Positions 45,659 through 53,894 of a stretch of 64,000 bases of DNA are shown in pieces (position 1 is the first letter of the stretch; every line of letters starts with the position of its first letter). The stretch comes from Sneathiella sp. (GTDB lineage Bacteria; Pseudomonadota; Alphaproteobacteria; Sneathiellales; Sneathiellaceae). A program made the position numbers and the translations under genes. A model generated the notes under the pieces. It did no database searches. It saw only the letters and a list, made by a program, of their open reading frames with translations, and was not told where the DNA came from. The stretch lies in assembly GCA_002706985.1 (NCBI GenBank), contig PAKP01000071.1:1-64000 (forward strand), written 5' to 3'.

Positions 45659-47176
45659 TCAGGCGTTCAGGCGAAGGTCTTCTTGTTGCGCCTGCATCCA
45701 GCTATCAAGGTCGGATAGTTGATTGCTTGTCATCCCGATACCCAATTTACTCCGTCGCCAGATGATGTCGTCGGCACATTGCGCCCATTCCTGAGTCATC
45801 AGATACCAAACTTCCTTTTCGTAAAGTCCATTGCCAAAGTGGCGGCCCAAATCGCTTTCAGAAGTAGCATCCCCTAAAAGGATATATAATTGCGTTCCAT
45901 AGGCGCGGAGCAGGCGGATTGCCTGATGGGTATCAAGAAACGGATATTTTTTCCGGACCAGCGCGAGAAGATCTGAGAAACCCTCCATCGGGAAATCGCC
46001 CCCCGGAAGCGGTGCTTCTGCCGTCCAGGAGGCCTTCCTGGCGCCAAGTTTCTCCTCTACTTTTTCAAGAACGGCTTCTGCCAGTCTGCGGTAAGTTGTA
46101 ATTTTCCCGCCGAAGATGTTCAGGAATAAAGCGCTGTCCGTATCAGATTGCCATCTCAGAACATAATCACGTGTCGCCTCTTGAGCTTTGCTGGCCCCAT
46201 CATCGACAAGCGGGCGTACCGCGGAATAGGTCCAGACGACATCAGAGCTTTTCACCGGATTCTTCAGATATTCACTGGCGGCATCGCATAGATATGAAAT
46301 TTCCGCTTCGCTGATGCTCACATTGCCCGGATCGCCATTGTAATCCCTATCAGTCGTGCCAATCAGGGTATAGTCCTGCTCATAGGGGATAACGAAGATG
46401 ATACGTTCATCTTCGTTCTGGAATATATAGCATTCGTCATGACCATAAAGCTTGGGAACGACGATATGACTGCCCTGGACAAGACGGACATTATGCGACG
46501 AAGTATTATTTGTTGCTACGTCAATGACGCCGTCAACCCATGGACCCGCAGCGTTTATAATCATCCGGGCCGTTCTGGTTTTTGTTTCTCCTGTCTGGCT
46601 GTCTTTCGTTGTTATGTGCCAAAGGTCATTTTTCTGTTCGGCGGCTATGCATTTGGTTCGCGGCTCAATGACCGCGCCATGGGCGGCGGCGTCCATGGCG
46701 TTCAATATTACCAAACGGGAATCGTCCACCCAGCAATCTGAATATTCGAAGCCCTTAGAAAATTCTTCTTTGAGAGACTTTCCCGGGGTTGCCTTTCTAA
46801 GGTCCAGCGTTTTTGTCGCCGGGAGCTTCTTGCGTCCGCCAAGGTGATCATAAAGGAAGAGGCCTAGGCGCAGCAGCCAGGCGGGACGCAGCCCTTTATG
46901 GTGTGGAAGCACAAAGCGCAATGGCCAGATAATATGCGGCGCATTCGACCAAAGCACCTCACGCTCGGAGAGCGCCTTCTGAACCAGGCGAAACTCGTAA
47001 TGCTCAAGATAGCGAAGACCGCCATGAACGAGCTTTGTCGACCCGGAGGATGTGCCGCTCGCGAGATCATTCATTTCGCATAGAGCGACAGAATAGCCAC
47101 GGCCTGCCGCATCACGTGCAATGCCGCAGCCATTTATACCTCCACCAATAACAAACAGGTCAAATTCTGCGGTCAT
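45659..47176 (-). CDS. glpD: Glycerol-3-phosphate dehydrogenase (respiratory)
   Basis: A 505-residue membrane-associated FAD enzyme that oxidises glycerol 3-phosphate to dihydroxyacetone phosphate, passing electrons to the quinone pool. The FAD site FVIGGGINGCGIARDAAGRG is at residues ~7-26, and SSGSTKLVHGGLRYLE is characteristic. The start is the ATG at 47176 rather than an adjacent TTG. Upstream are tandem AACGAA elements that may bind GlpR. Transcribed away from glpR on the same strand, with a 133-bp spacer. Confidence 0.95.
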   Translation of the reverse strand: MTAEFDLFVIGGGINGCGIARDAAGRGYSVALCEMNDLASGTSSGSTKLVHGGLRYLEHYEFRLVQKALSEREVLWSNAPHIIWPLRFVLPHHKGLRPAWLLRLGLFLYDHLGGRKKLPATKTLDLRKATPGKSLKEEFSKGFEYSDCWVDDSRLVILNAMDAAAHGAVIEPRTKCIAAEQKNDLWHITTKDSQTGETKTRTARMIINAAGPWVDGVIDVATNNTSSHNVRLVQGSHIVVPKLYGHDECYIFQNEDERIIFVIPYEQDYTLIGTTDRDYNGDPGNVSISEAEISYLCDAASEYLKNPVKSSDVVWTYSAVRPLVDDGASKAQEATRDYVLRWQSDTDSALFLNIFGGKITTYRRLAEAVLEKVEEKLGARKASWTAEAPLPGGDFPMEGFSDLLALVRKKYPFLDTHQAIRLLRAYGTQLYILLGDATSESDLGRHFGNGLYEKEVWYLMTQEWAQCADDIIWRRSKLGIGMTSNQLSDLDSWMQAQQEDLRLNA

Positions 47177-47222
47177 CAAGCCCCGCTTTCCTGAAATGCG
47201 AATTCACTGAATTATCGCTCAT

Positions 47223-47273
47223 AACGAAGAATAATAAGCTATATATGAAACGAAAAAGAAAATAAAACGAAAA
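47223..47273. promoter_or_regulatory. Candidate GlpR operators upstream of glpD
   Basis: AACGAA appears at 47223, 47249 and 47266; the last two are within AAACGAAAA, 17 bp apart. Repeated TTTCGTT-type half-sites are typical for DeoR/GlpR regulators. Similar sequence ACGAAAGAAAA lies at 48125-48135 upstream of glpR, and TTTCGTGAAA at 52780-52789 upstream of glpK. Confidence 0.5.
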
Positions 47274-47309
47274 TATCGCTCGCAAGACTCATTTCTGATT
47301 TAAGAAGGA

Positions 47310-48074
47310 TCAAGGGGCGACTTCGATCACCCGGACATCGCCTTCCGCACAGATTTGGCGAATTGATGGCTCCGTAACGCGGTCGGTAATCAGAGTATCC
47401 ACTTGAGCGATCCGGGCGATTTTTACGGGCGCCCGGCGGGCATATTTCGTCGAGTCGGCAACAAGGATTACATGGCGGGCGTTTGCTATGATGGCTTGGG
47501 CAACCTTGACCTCACGAAAATCAAAGTCAAGGAGAGAGCCGTCGGGATCAATGGCAGAGGCACCGATCACGGCATAATCAACGCGAAACTGGTTGATGAA
47601 ATCAATGGCGGCCTCGCCAACAATGCCGCCGTCTGAATGACGGACGACACCGCCGGCAATGGCGACTTCGATTGACGGATAAAGCCGTAAGTTATTTGCA
47701 ACATTAATGTTATTCGTAACGACCATCAGGCCTTTGTGGTTGACCAGGCTGTGCCCCACCGCTTCCGTTGTTGTTCCGATATTGATAAAAAGGGAGGAAT
47801 GATCCGGGATGATTTTGGCCGTTTCCTCTCCGATGGCGGCTTTTTCTGCGGCGGCTATCTGCCGTCTCGCTTCATATTCAACATTTTCATTAGCTTCCGG
47901 AAAGAGAGCGCCACCATGGAAGCGAACAAGCACCCGGTTGGCGCAGAGGCTGTTCAGATCCATCCGGATGGTTTGAGGGGTGATATCAAAATGCGCGGCC
48001 AGGTCATCTACCTGCACTCGTCCACGCGACTTGGCGATTTCAACAATTTCTGCCTGACGCTCGGTCAGATGCAT
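47310..48074 (-). CDS. glpR: DeoR-family glycerol-3-phosphate regulon repressor
   Basis: A 254-residue DeoR-type repressor. The N-terminal HTH is HLTERQAEIVEIAK...VQVDDLAAHFDITPQTIRMDLNSL (residues ~2-47); the C-terminal sensor domain has the DeoRC pattern INIGTTTEAVGHSL and VADSTKY. Effector in GlpR is glycerol 3-phosphate. Position next to glpD and near glpK supports the name. I choose the ATG at 48074 with GGGGGAAC upstream over the one at 48098, which has none. Confidence 0.88.
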   Translation of the reverse strand: MHLTERQAEIVEIAKSRGRVQVDDLAAHFDITPQTIRMDLNSLCANRVLVRFHGGALFPEANENVEYEARRQIAAAEKAAIGEETAKIIPDHSSLFINIGTTTEAVGHSLVNHKGLMVVTNNINVANNLRLYPSIEVAIAGGVVRHSDGGIVGEAAIDFINQFRVDYAVIGASAIDPDGSLLDFDFREVKVAQAIIANARHVILVADSTKYARRAPVKIARIAQVDTLITDRVTEPSIRQICAEGDVRVIEVAP

Positions 48075-48124
48075 GAAAGGTTCCCCCGTTTTTTGCATGA
48101 GTATACTGTCTATATCGCGTCAAT

Positions 48125-48135
48125 ACGAAAGAAAA
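48125..48135. promoter_or_regulatory. GlpR-like element upstream of glpR
   Basis: ACGAAAGAAAA resembles the AAACGAAAAAGAAAA block upstream of glpD. It lies about 50 bp before the glpR start, in the spacer shared with tupB, and may serve autoregulation. Confidence 0.35.
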
Positions 48136-48268
48136 CTGAAAAAGATACCTCTGGAGAAGAATTTAGAACTCATAAGGATGCTTCTGGTATTTGCATATGC
48201 CATGCCTTACTACTTTCTTGTGAGAAGCGCGCAAGCGGAATAAAAAACGACGCAAACAGGGAGTCTGA

Positions 48269-48283
48269 GGAACATCTGGTTCC
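48269..48283. other. Inverted repeat just upstream of tupB
   Basis: GGAAC-ATCTG-GTTCC is a perfect five-base stem ending 17 nt before the tupB ATG. It may be a regulator site for tungstate/molybdate or a translational element. No known tungsten/molybdenum cofactor riboswitch is recognisable. Confidence 0.35.
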
Positions 48284-48300
48284 GATACATTGCAGACAGA

Positions 48301-49005
48301 ATGAACGATATAATTGAAGGGCTGCAATCGGCTGTCGGGCTTATTATCCATCTGGATCATGATCTCATTGAAATTTCATTGAGATCTTTGCAGGTGACAA
48401 TTTCTGCCGTTCTTATCGCCGCAGCAATTGGGCTGCCGTTTGGGGCCTGGCTTTCCGTAACGCGGTTTCGGTACCGGCGTCTCGCCATCGCCCTGTTAAA
48501 TGCGTTGATGGGCCTCCCTCCGGTTGTTGTCGGGCTCGTGGTCTATATCCTTTTATCACGGTCCGGCCCGTTTGGCGTTCTCAACCTCCTGTTCACCCCG
48601 ACGGCCATGATCATCGCTCAGGTAATCATCGTGACACCGATTATTGCGTCGATCGCACATCAGTCCATGCGGGAACTCTGGTTCCTGTACCATGACCTTC
48701 TTATATCCGTGAAAACCACCAAATGGCAGCGGATGAAGGCTTTGCTTTGGGACGGGCGGCGCGGCCTGCTGACGGCAACATTGACGGGATTTGGCCGTGG
48801 TATTGGCGAGATTGGCGCTATCATGATTGTCGGCGGGAATATTGATCATCTGACCCGTGTATTAACGACGGCCATAGCCCTCGAGGTAGGCAAGGGGAAC
48901 TTTCCGCTGGCACTTGGACTTGGCATTGTCCTGATAACCATCGCGATTCTGATTAATCTGGCGATCCATACTTTGTCGCGAACCGAGCGGGAGGGAACAT
49001 GGTAG
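48301..49005 (+). CDS. tupB: Tungstate ABC transporter permease
   Basis: A 234-residue inner-membrane permease with five to six helices. LRSLQVTISAVLIAAAIGLPFGAWL and the EAA loop GRGIGEIGAIMIVGGNI are characteristic of TupB-type permeases. In the tungstate importer it forms the channel with TupC and TupA. It opens the tupBCA operon, divergent from glpR, and overlaps tupC by 7 nt. The gene order (permease, ATPase, binding protein) differs from the usual A-B-C. Confidence 0.9.
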   Translation: MNDIIEGLQSAVGLIIHLDHDLIEISLRSLQVTISAVLIAAAIGLPFGAWLSVTRFRYRRLAIALLNALMGLPPVVVGLVVYILLSRSGPFGVLNLLFTPTAMIIAQVIIVTPIIASIAHQSMRELWFLYHDLLISVKTTKWQRMKALLWDGRRGLLTATLTGFGRGIGEIGAIMIVGGNIDHLTRVLTTAIALEVGKGNFPLALGLGIVLITIAILINLAIHTLSRTEREGTW

Positions 49006-49715
49006 AGTCAATCCTTCCCGTATCCCTGCAAAATGTATCCGTGCGCAAAGGTGGGAAGTCAATCCTCGGCCCGCTTGATCTTCATATTGGAGAAACCGGT
49101 TGCAGTATTGTCATTGGGCCGAATGGAGCAGGCAAGACAACTTTGCTGCGCTTGATGCATGGTCTGGAACGGGCGAGTTCCGGTAGCGTGAAATGGGCCA
49201 TCAGGAAAAGTGAGGCCTACGCCCGGCAGTCTTTCGTATTCCAAACACCGGTGATGCTGCGCCGCTCCGTTATCGAGAATATCGCCTATCCGCTTTCTGT
49301 GCGCGGTGTCCGCCGCCGAACAGCGCGTGCCACAGCGGAAGACTGGACAGAAAAAGTCGGTCTGGAATACGCAGCTCATCGGGAAGCGCATGTACTTTCC
49401 GGCGGAGAGAAACAAAAACTGGCAATGGCAAGGGCGCTAATCACGGCGCCGGATATCCTGTTCCTTGATGAGCCGACGACGAACCTTGACGGCGCCTCAA
49501 CCCAGGAGATTGAGGCTTTGATCCGGGTGGCGACTGAAGAAGGGACACGCATTGTAATGGCGACCCATGACTTCGGGCAGGCGCGCCGACTCGCAACGGA
49601 AATCCTGTTCATGTATCACGGTGTCATCCATGAGCGCGCCGCCGTCAGTGATTTTTTTGACGGACCAAAAACCAAGGAAGCAACAACTTTTATCAGAGGA
49701 GATCTATTGATATGA
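48999..49715 (+). CDS. tupC: Tungstate ABC transporter ATP-binding protein
   Basis: A 238-residue ATPase. Walker A GPNGAGKTT (near residues 39-47), signature LSGGEKQKLAMARAL and Walker B ILFLDEPTTNLD are all present. It energises tungstate uptake with TupB. ATG at 48999 lies within the tupB end, with GGGAGGGAAC just upstream; its stop overlaps the tupA ATG as ATGA. Confidence 0.92.
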   Translation: MVESILPVSLQNVSVRKGGKSILGPLDLHIGETGCSIVIGPNGAGKTTLLRLMHGLERASSGSVKWAIRKSEAYARQSFVFQTPVMLRRSVIENIAYPLSVRGVRRRTARATAEDWTEKVGLEYAAHREAHVLSGGEKQKLAMARALITAPDILFLDEPTTNLDGASTQEIEALIRVATEEGTRIVMATHDFGQARRLATEILFMYHGVIHERAAVSDFFDGPKTKEATTFIRGDLLI

Positions 49716-50539
49716 AATTTCGATCTTTCTTAACGGCATTGACCATCTGGTTGATGACGGCAACAGTGACGATGGCCGATGAGATGAAAATGGCCGTTAC
49801 GACCTCTTTTCATAATTCCGGCCTGTCGGACATTCTGGTTCCGGAGATCAAGAAGGACCTCGGGATTGACGTGCATCTCCTGATTGTTGGAACAGGCCAG
49901 GCGTTAAAGCTGGGGCGGGCAGGTGATGTTGATGCCATTCTGGTGCATTCCCGCAAAGCCGAGGAGGAATTCGTGGCACAGCGGTTTGGTACGCACCGTC
50001 GGGAAATCATGTATAATGACTTCATCCTTATCGGCCCAAAAACTGATGAGGCGGGCATTCAGGATGCAAAAACAGCAGCTGATGCTTTGGCCGCAATCGC
50101 AAAGAATGGCGCGGTTTTTGTGAGCCGCGGGGATGATAGCGGTACTCACCGGAAAGAGTTGGCACTCTGGAAATCGGCTGGCCTTGACCCTGAAAAAGAC
50201 GGTGGACAGTGGTATCGTGCCAGCGGTTCCGGCATGGGGGCCACGCTAAACACAGCAAGTGCGATGAACGGATATGTCTTCGCGGACCGTGCGAGCTGGC
50301 TGAACTTCAAGAATAAGGGGGAGCTGGAACTGCTGTTTTCCGGTGATCCCGTGCTGTTCAATCAATATGCATATTTGCCGGTCAATCCGGAAAAGCACCC
50401 TCATGTCAAAAAGGAGCTGGCTATGAAGCTCGAAAAATGGCTGGTCAGCCCGAAAGCTCAGAAGTTGATCGGAGAGTATGAAATCGCCGGTCAGCAGCTT
50501 TTCGTTCCGAATGCCGGAACACTTGATAGCGACAGCTAG
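49712..50539 (+). CDS. tupA: Tungstate-binding periplasmic protein
   Basis: A 275-residue binding protein with a signal peptide (TALTIWLMTATVTMA-DE, cleavage near residue 22). The oxyanion-site pattern is VTTSFHNSGL near residue 29, VGTGQALKLGRAGDVDAILVHSR, and SRGDDSGTHRKEL near residue 140, the usual TupA signatures. TupA binds tungstate with very high affinity. Its stop shares a CTAG with the convergent isomerase stop. Selectivity for tungstate over molybdate is inferred from family. Confidence 0.92.
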   Translation: MKFRSFLTALTIWLMTATVTMADEMKMAVTTSFHNSGLSDILVPEIKKDLGIDVHLLIVGTGQALKLGRAGDVDAILVHSRKAEEEFVAQRFGTHRREIMYNDFILIGPKTDEAGIQDAKTAADALAAIAKNGAVFVSRGDDSGTHRKELALWKSAGLDPEKDGGQWYRASGSGMGATLNTASAMNGYVFADRASWLNFKNKGELELLFSGDPVLFNQYAYLPVNPEKHPHVKKELAMKLEKWLVSPKAQKLIGEYEIAGQQLFVPNAGTLDSDS

Positions 50540-51135
50540 ACCTTCAGGGTATGGGCGATCAGTTCAAGATGGTCCTGCCCATAAAACATGTCGCCATCGA
50601 TGAAATATGTGGGGGAGCCAAAAGCTGACCGGCGGATGGCTTCCTCCGTATTTGCATCATAGAGTGCATGCACTTCATCGGATAGCGCGGCGGAAAGAAG
50701 TGGCGCTGGATCGACCTCGGCTCGTGCGCATATTTTTTTCAGATCTTCGGGGTTATCCAGATCAAAATCATCGACCCAATGGGCGCGCAGCATTTCCAGC
50801 GACAGCATATCTATATTCAGTCCCTGGACCAGGCCAGCAATCAACAGGCAGTTGGATAGCGTAATATCGTGAGCATGGTGGGTTGGCGTTCCTTTCATTA
50901 CAGGAATGTTGCGATATTCCGCCCAGCGCTCTATCTCGCGGCCAAAGAAATACTCTTTATGTGCTTGCGTCCGGGAGGCGACAGGCTGTGCGCCGGTCGT
51001 GGTCACAAGTTTGCGCAAATCAAACGGCCGGTGGGCAATCTCGCGCCCGGATTTCTTGGCGATACGTAATAGCTCCGCATGACCGATATAGGCAAAAGCG
51101 GAGTATCCTGCATAAAAATATTCGATCACGGCCAT
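50536..51135 (-). CDS. HCCA-isomerase-like DsbA-fold protein
   Basis: A 199-residue protein of the 2-hydroxychromene-2-carboxylate isomerase group. It begins IEYFYAGYSAFAYIGH, with SAF at the active-site serine region, and ends SAFGSPTYFIDGDMFYGQDHLEL, the family signature. Only the fold and probable glutathione use are supported. It lies between tupA (convergent, 4-nt overlap) and glpK upstream on the same strand, 30 nt apart, so it may be co-transcribed with glpK. A second member is at 30048-30656. Confidence 0.88.
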   Translation of the reverse strand: MAVIEYFYAGYSAFAYIGHAELLRIAKKSGREIAHRPFDLRKLVTTTGAQPVASRTQAHKEYFFGREIERWAEYRNIPVMKGTPTHHAHDITLSNCLLIAGLVQGLNIDMLSLEMLRAHWVDDFDLDNPEDLKKICARAEVDPAPLLSAALSDEVHALYDANTEEAIRRSAFGSPTYFIDGDMFYGQDHLELIAHTLKV

Positions 51136-51165
51136 GAGTATGACTTTTCTGTCCTGAGTATTTGA

Positions 51166-52662
51166 TTAGTGATTTGAAAGAGTGCGACGCACCGCGTCCT
51201 GCCATCTCTCATATGCGGCTTCCCGCTCCTCTTGTGAGATGGAAGGCGTGAATTGTCTCTCTCGTTGCCAGCTATTCGAAAATTCTTCAACCGACGGATA
51301 AAATCCAACCTGAAGCCCGGCAAGATACGCGGCCCCAAGCGCCGTCGTTTCCGCAGAGGCAGGACGGTCGACCGGCGCCCCCAGAATGTCGGCGAGCCGC
51401 TGCATTGTCCATTCCGACGCGACCATGCCGCCATCTACACGCAGCACCGTTTCATGGGATTGGCTATCGGCGAAATCTGCTTGCATAGCATTGAGCAGAT
51501 CCCGGGTCTGAAAGCAGACGCTTTCCAGCGCGGCTTTCGCGAGTTCCTTAGGGCCGGTTGCCCGGGTGAGACCGAATATCGCTCCGCGGCAATCCGCATC
51601 CCAATAGGGGGCCCCAATTCCGACAAAAGCGGGCACCATTATAACGGACTGACCAGCGTCCGCCTCCTTCGCAAACTCGCCCGATTGCGCCGCATGCTCG
51701 ATGATGCCAAGGCCGTCCCGAAGCCACTGAACCGCCGCCCCGGCGACGAAAATTGATCCTTCCAGCGCATATGTCGGCTTGCCGTTTAACTGATAGGCAA
51801 CTGTCGTTAGAAGCTTATGTGTCGATTGAATAGGTGTATCGCCGGTATTAAGAAGGGCGAAGCACCCCGTCCCGTATGTTGATTTCATCATGCCGGGTTT
51901 GGTGCAGGCCTGACCGACAACGGCCGCCTGCTGATCGCCTGCGATGCCGGTGATCTTGGCGGAGTGGCCAAACAGGGATGCGTCCAGATCACCGAAATCG
52001 CTTGAACTATCTCGAACCTCTGGTAACAGGGATTTCGGAATTCTCAGAATTTCCAGCAACTCATCGGACCAGCATCCTTCATGAATATCATAGATGAGGG
52101 TTCGGCTGGCATTGGTGGCGTCCGTCGCATGAACCTTTCCATCGGTTAGCCGCCAGAGGAGGAAACTGTCTATCGTCCCGAACGTGAGTTTCCCAGCATT
52201 GGCCGCATCACGCGCTCCGGTAACATTATCGAGCAGCCAGGTAATTTTGGTGCCGGAAAAATAGGGGTCCAGTAAAAGCCCCGTCCTTTCAGAGAATAAC
52301 GGTTCCATATCCCGGGATTTCAGTTCAGAGCAGAACTGGGCAGTGCGGCGATCCTGCCAGACAATCGCATTATGAATGGCCTTTCCGGTTTCCCGGTCCC
52401 AAATGACGGTTGTTTCGCGTTGATTTGTGATACCAATAGCCGCGACATCTTTGATCGTTACGTTTGCACGCTCCAGTGCCTGTTTAATTGTTGCCAGTGT
52501 TGTTTGCCAGATATCCTCCGGATCGTGCTCGACCCATCCGGAAGCCGGAAAATGCTGTTTAAATTCCTGCTGCCCGACTGTAACAGGTCGATGCTCCCGG
52601 TCGAAAAGGATGGCGCGGCTCGACGTGGTACCCTGATCAATGGCTAGGATATATTCTGGCAT
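51166..52662 (-). CDS. glpK: Glycerol kinase
   Basis: A 498-residue FGGY-family kinase that phosphorylates glycerol with ATP to glycerol 3-phosphate. [15 protein letters not shown] (ATP site, residues ~7-21), [11 protein letters not shown] and [12 protein letters not shown] are diagnostic. Length matches E. coli GlpK. It feeds GlpD, encoded 4 kb away, and both are presumably under GlpR. A TTTCGTGAAA element lies about 120 bp upstream. No glycerol facilitator gene is in the window. Confidence 0.96.
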   Translation of the reverse strand: MPEYILAIDQGTTSSRAILFDREHRPVTVGQQEFKQHFPASGWVEHDPEDIWQTTLATIKQALERANVTIKDVAAIGITNQRETTVIWDRETGKAIHNAIVWQDRRTAQFCSELKSRDMEPLFSERTGLLLDPYFSGTKITWLLDNVTGARDAANAGKLTFGTIDSFLLWRLTDGKVHATDATNASRTLIYDIHEGCWSDELLEILRIPKSLLPEVRDSSSDFGDLDASLFGHSAKITGIAGDQQAAVVGQACTKPGMMKSTYGTGCFALLNTGDTPIQSTHKLLTTVAYQLNGKPTYALEGSIFVAGAAVQWLRDGLGIIEHAAQSGEFAKEADAGQSVIMVPAFVGIGAPYWDADCRGAIFGLTRATGPKELAKAALESVCFQTRDLLNAMQADFADSQSHETVLRVDGGMVASEWTMQRLADILGAPVDRPASAETTALGAAYLAGLQVGFYPSVEEFSNSWQRERQFTPSISQEEREAAYERWQDAVRRTLSNH

Positions 52663-52779
52663 TCGATTTGTTCGCTTTTATCTTTATTCCCTGTAATCGG
52701 ATTTTGGCATGCAGTGAAATGATATGCCAGCCCGTTTTATGCTGTGTCGTGTTCAATTCTTGATTTCAAAGAAGCTCGC

Positions 52780-52789
52780 TTTCGTGAAA
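52780..52789. promoter_or_regulatory. GlpR-like palindrome upstream of glpK
   Basis: TTTCGTGAAA is a near-perfect palindrome in the spacer between glpK and the divergent ligC-type gene. It resembles the TTTCGTT elements near glpD. Either gene could be the target. Confidence 0.35.
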
Positions 52790-52823
52790 TTGATGCAAAG
52801 GGGCCTAATTTTGGTTTTCCGAC

Positions 52824-52851
52824 TTGACGTGACCTCTCGGGGCTTTAACTT
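52824..52851 (+). promoter_or_regulatory. Possible sigma-70 promoter of the ligC-type gene
   Basis: TTGACG (52824-52829) and TAACTT (52846-52851) are separated by 16 bp, 24 bp before the ATG at 52875. A reasonable match at one base shorter than ideal spacing. Confidence 0.4.
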
Positions 52852-52874
52852 TGCGAAGCAGGGGAGGTGAGAAC

Positions 52875-53822
52875 ATGAAAGTGTGTGTCGCCGGTGCCGC
52901 AGGAGCTTTTGGCCAAAAACATCTCGACGCCATCGCAAACATAGACGGGATAGAGGTTGCTTCGATTGTCGGTCGGGAAGAAGGAAACACGAGAGCGGCG
53001 GCCGAGGTTCGGGGGATAGGTCATTGGACCCTGGATCTTGCGGAAAGTTTGGCCCGAGACGAAATTGACTGTGTTATTTTATCCACACCAACTCAGCTGC
53101 ACGCGGATCAGGCAATTCAATGCCTTCATGCGGGAAAGCATGTTCTTGTCGAAATACCGATGGCGGACAATCTTGCTGACTCGCGTCGGATTGGGGCCGT
53201 CCAGAAGGAAACCGGTCGGATCGCTATGGCTGGACATGTCCGGCGTTTCAATCCAAGTCACCAATGGATACACAGTAAAATCAAATCAGGCGACTTGTCC
53301 CTTCAACAGCTAGACGTCCAGACCTATTTCTTTCGCCGGACGAATACCAATGCGCTCGGCAAGCCCAGAAGCTGGACCGATCATTTGCTTTGGCATCATG
53401 CCTGCCATACGGTGGACCTGTTCCAGTATCAGACAGGAGCCGTCGCCTCACATGTTTATGGCTTGGCAGGACCGCTTCATCCGGAACTCGGGATTGCACT
53501 GGATATGAGTATCGGAATGAAATCACCTTCCGGGGCGCTTTGCACCCTTTCTCTTTCCTTTAACAACGATGGTCCGTTTGGCAGTTTCTCTCGATATATT
53601 TGCGATAAGGGTACTTACATTGCCCGGTATGGCGATCTGGTCGACGGCTATGACAACCCGATAGATCTCTCGGATATCGCGATTTCGGACAACGGGATAG
53701 AGCTGCTCGATCGTGAGTTCTTCTCGGCCATTGAGGAAGGACGTGAACCCAACAGCTCTGTGGCCCAATGCCTTTCGGCTATGGAAACGCTGGACCGGAT
53801 CGAAAAATGCTTCATAAGCTGA
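52875..53822 (+). CDS. ligC: 4-carboxy-2-hydroxymuconate-6-semialdehyde dehydrogenase (LigC)
   Basis: A 315-residue Gfo/Idh/MocA-fold NADP dehydrogenase. The sequence follows the LigC pattern closely: GAAGAFGQKHLDAI, LSTPTQLHADQAI, GHVRRFNPSHQWIH, RSWTDHLLWHHACHTVDLF and ELGIALDMSI. LigC oxidises the ring-cleavage product of protocatechuate 4,5-dioxygenase to 2-pyrone-4,6-dicarboxylate. GGGGAGGTGAG precedes this ATG. No ligAB, ligI or ligJ is within the window; an MFS gene follows. Very likely the correct family. Confidence 0.85.
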   Translation: MKVCVAGAAGAFGQKHLDAIANIDGIEVASIVGREEGNTRAAAEVRGIGHWTLDLAESLARDEIDCVILSTPTQLHADQAIQCLHAGKHVLVEIPMADNLADSRRIGAVQKETGRIAMAGHVRRFNPSHQWIHSKIKSGDLSLQQLDVQTYFFRRTNTNALGKPRSWTDHLLWHHACHTVDLFQYQTGAVASHVYGLAGPLHPELGIALDMSIGMKSPSGALCTLSLSFNNDGPFGSFSRYICDKGTYIARYGDLVDGYDNPIDLSDIAISDNGIELLDREFFSAIEEGREPNSSVAQCLSAMETLDRIEKCFIS

Positions 53823-53894
53823 CGTTGTCCGATTGACTTGATCTTCCATACATGACGCAATAGTGGACGTTAGTTTTTCAATCGGTTGTGAATA

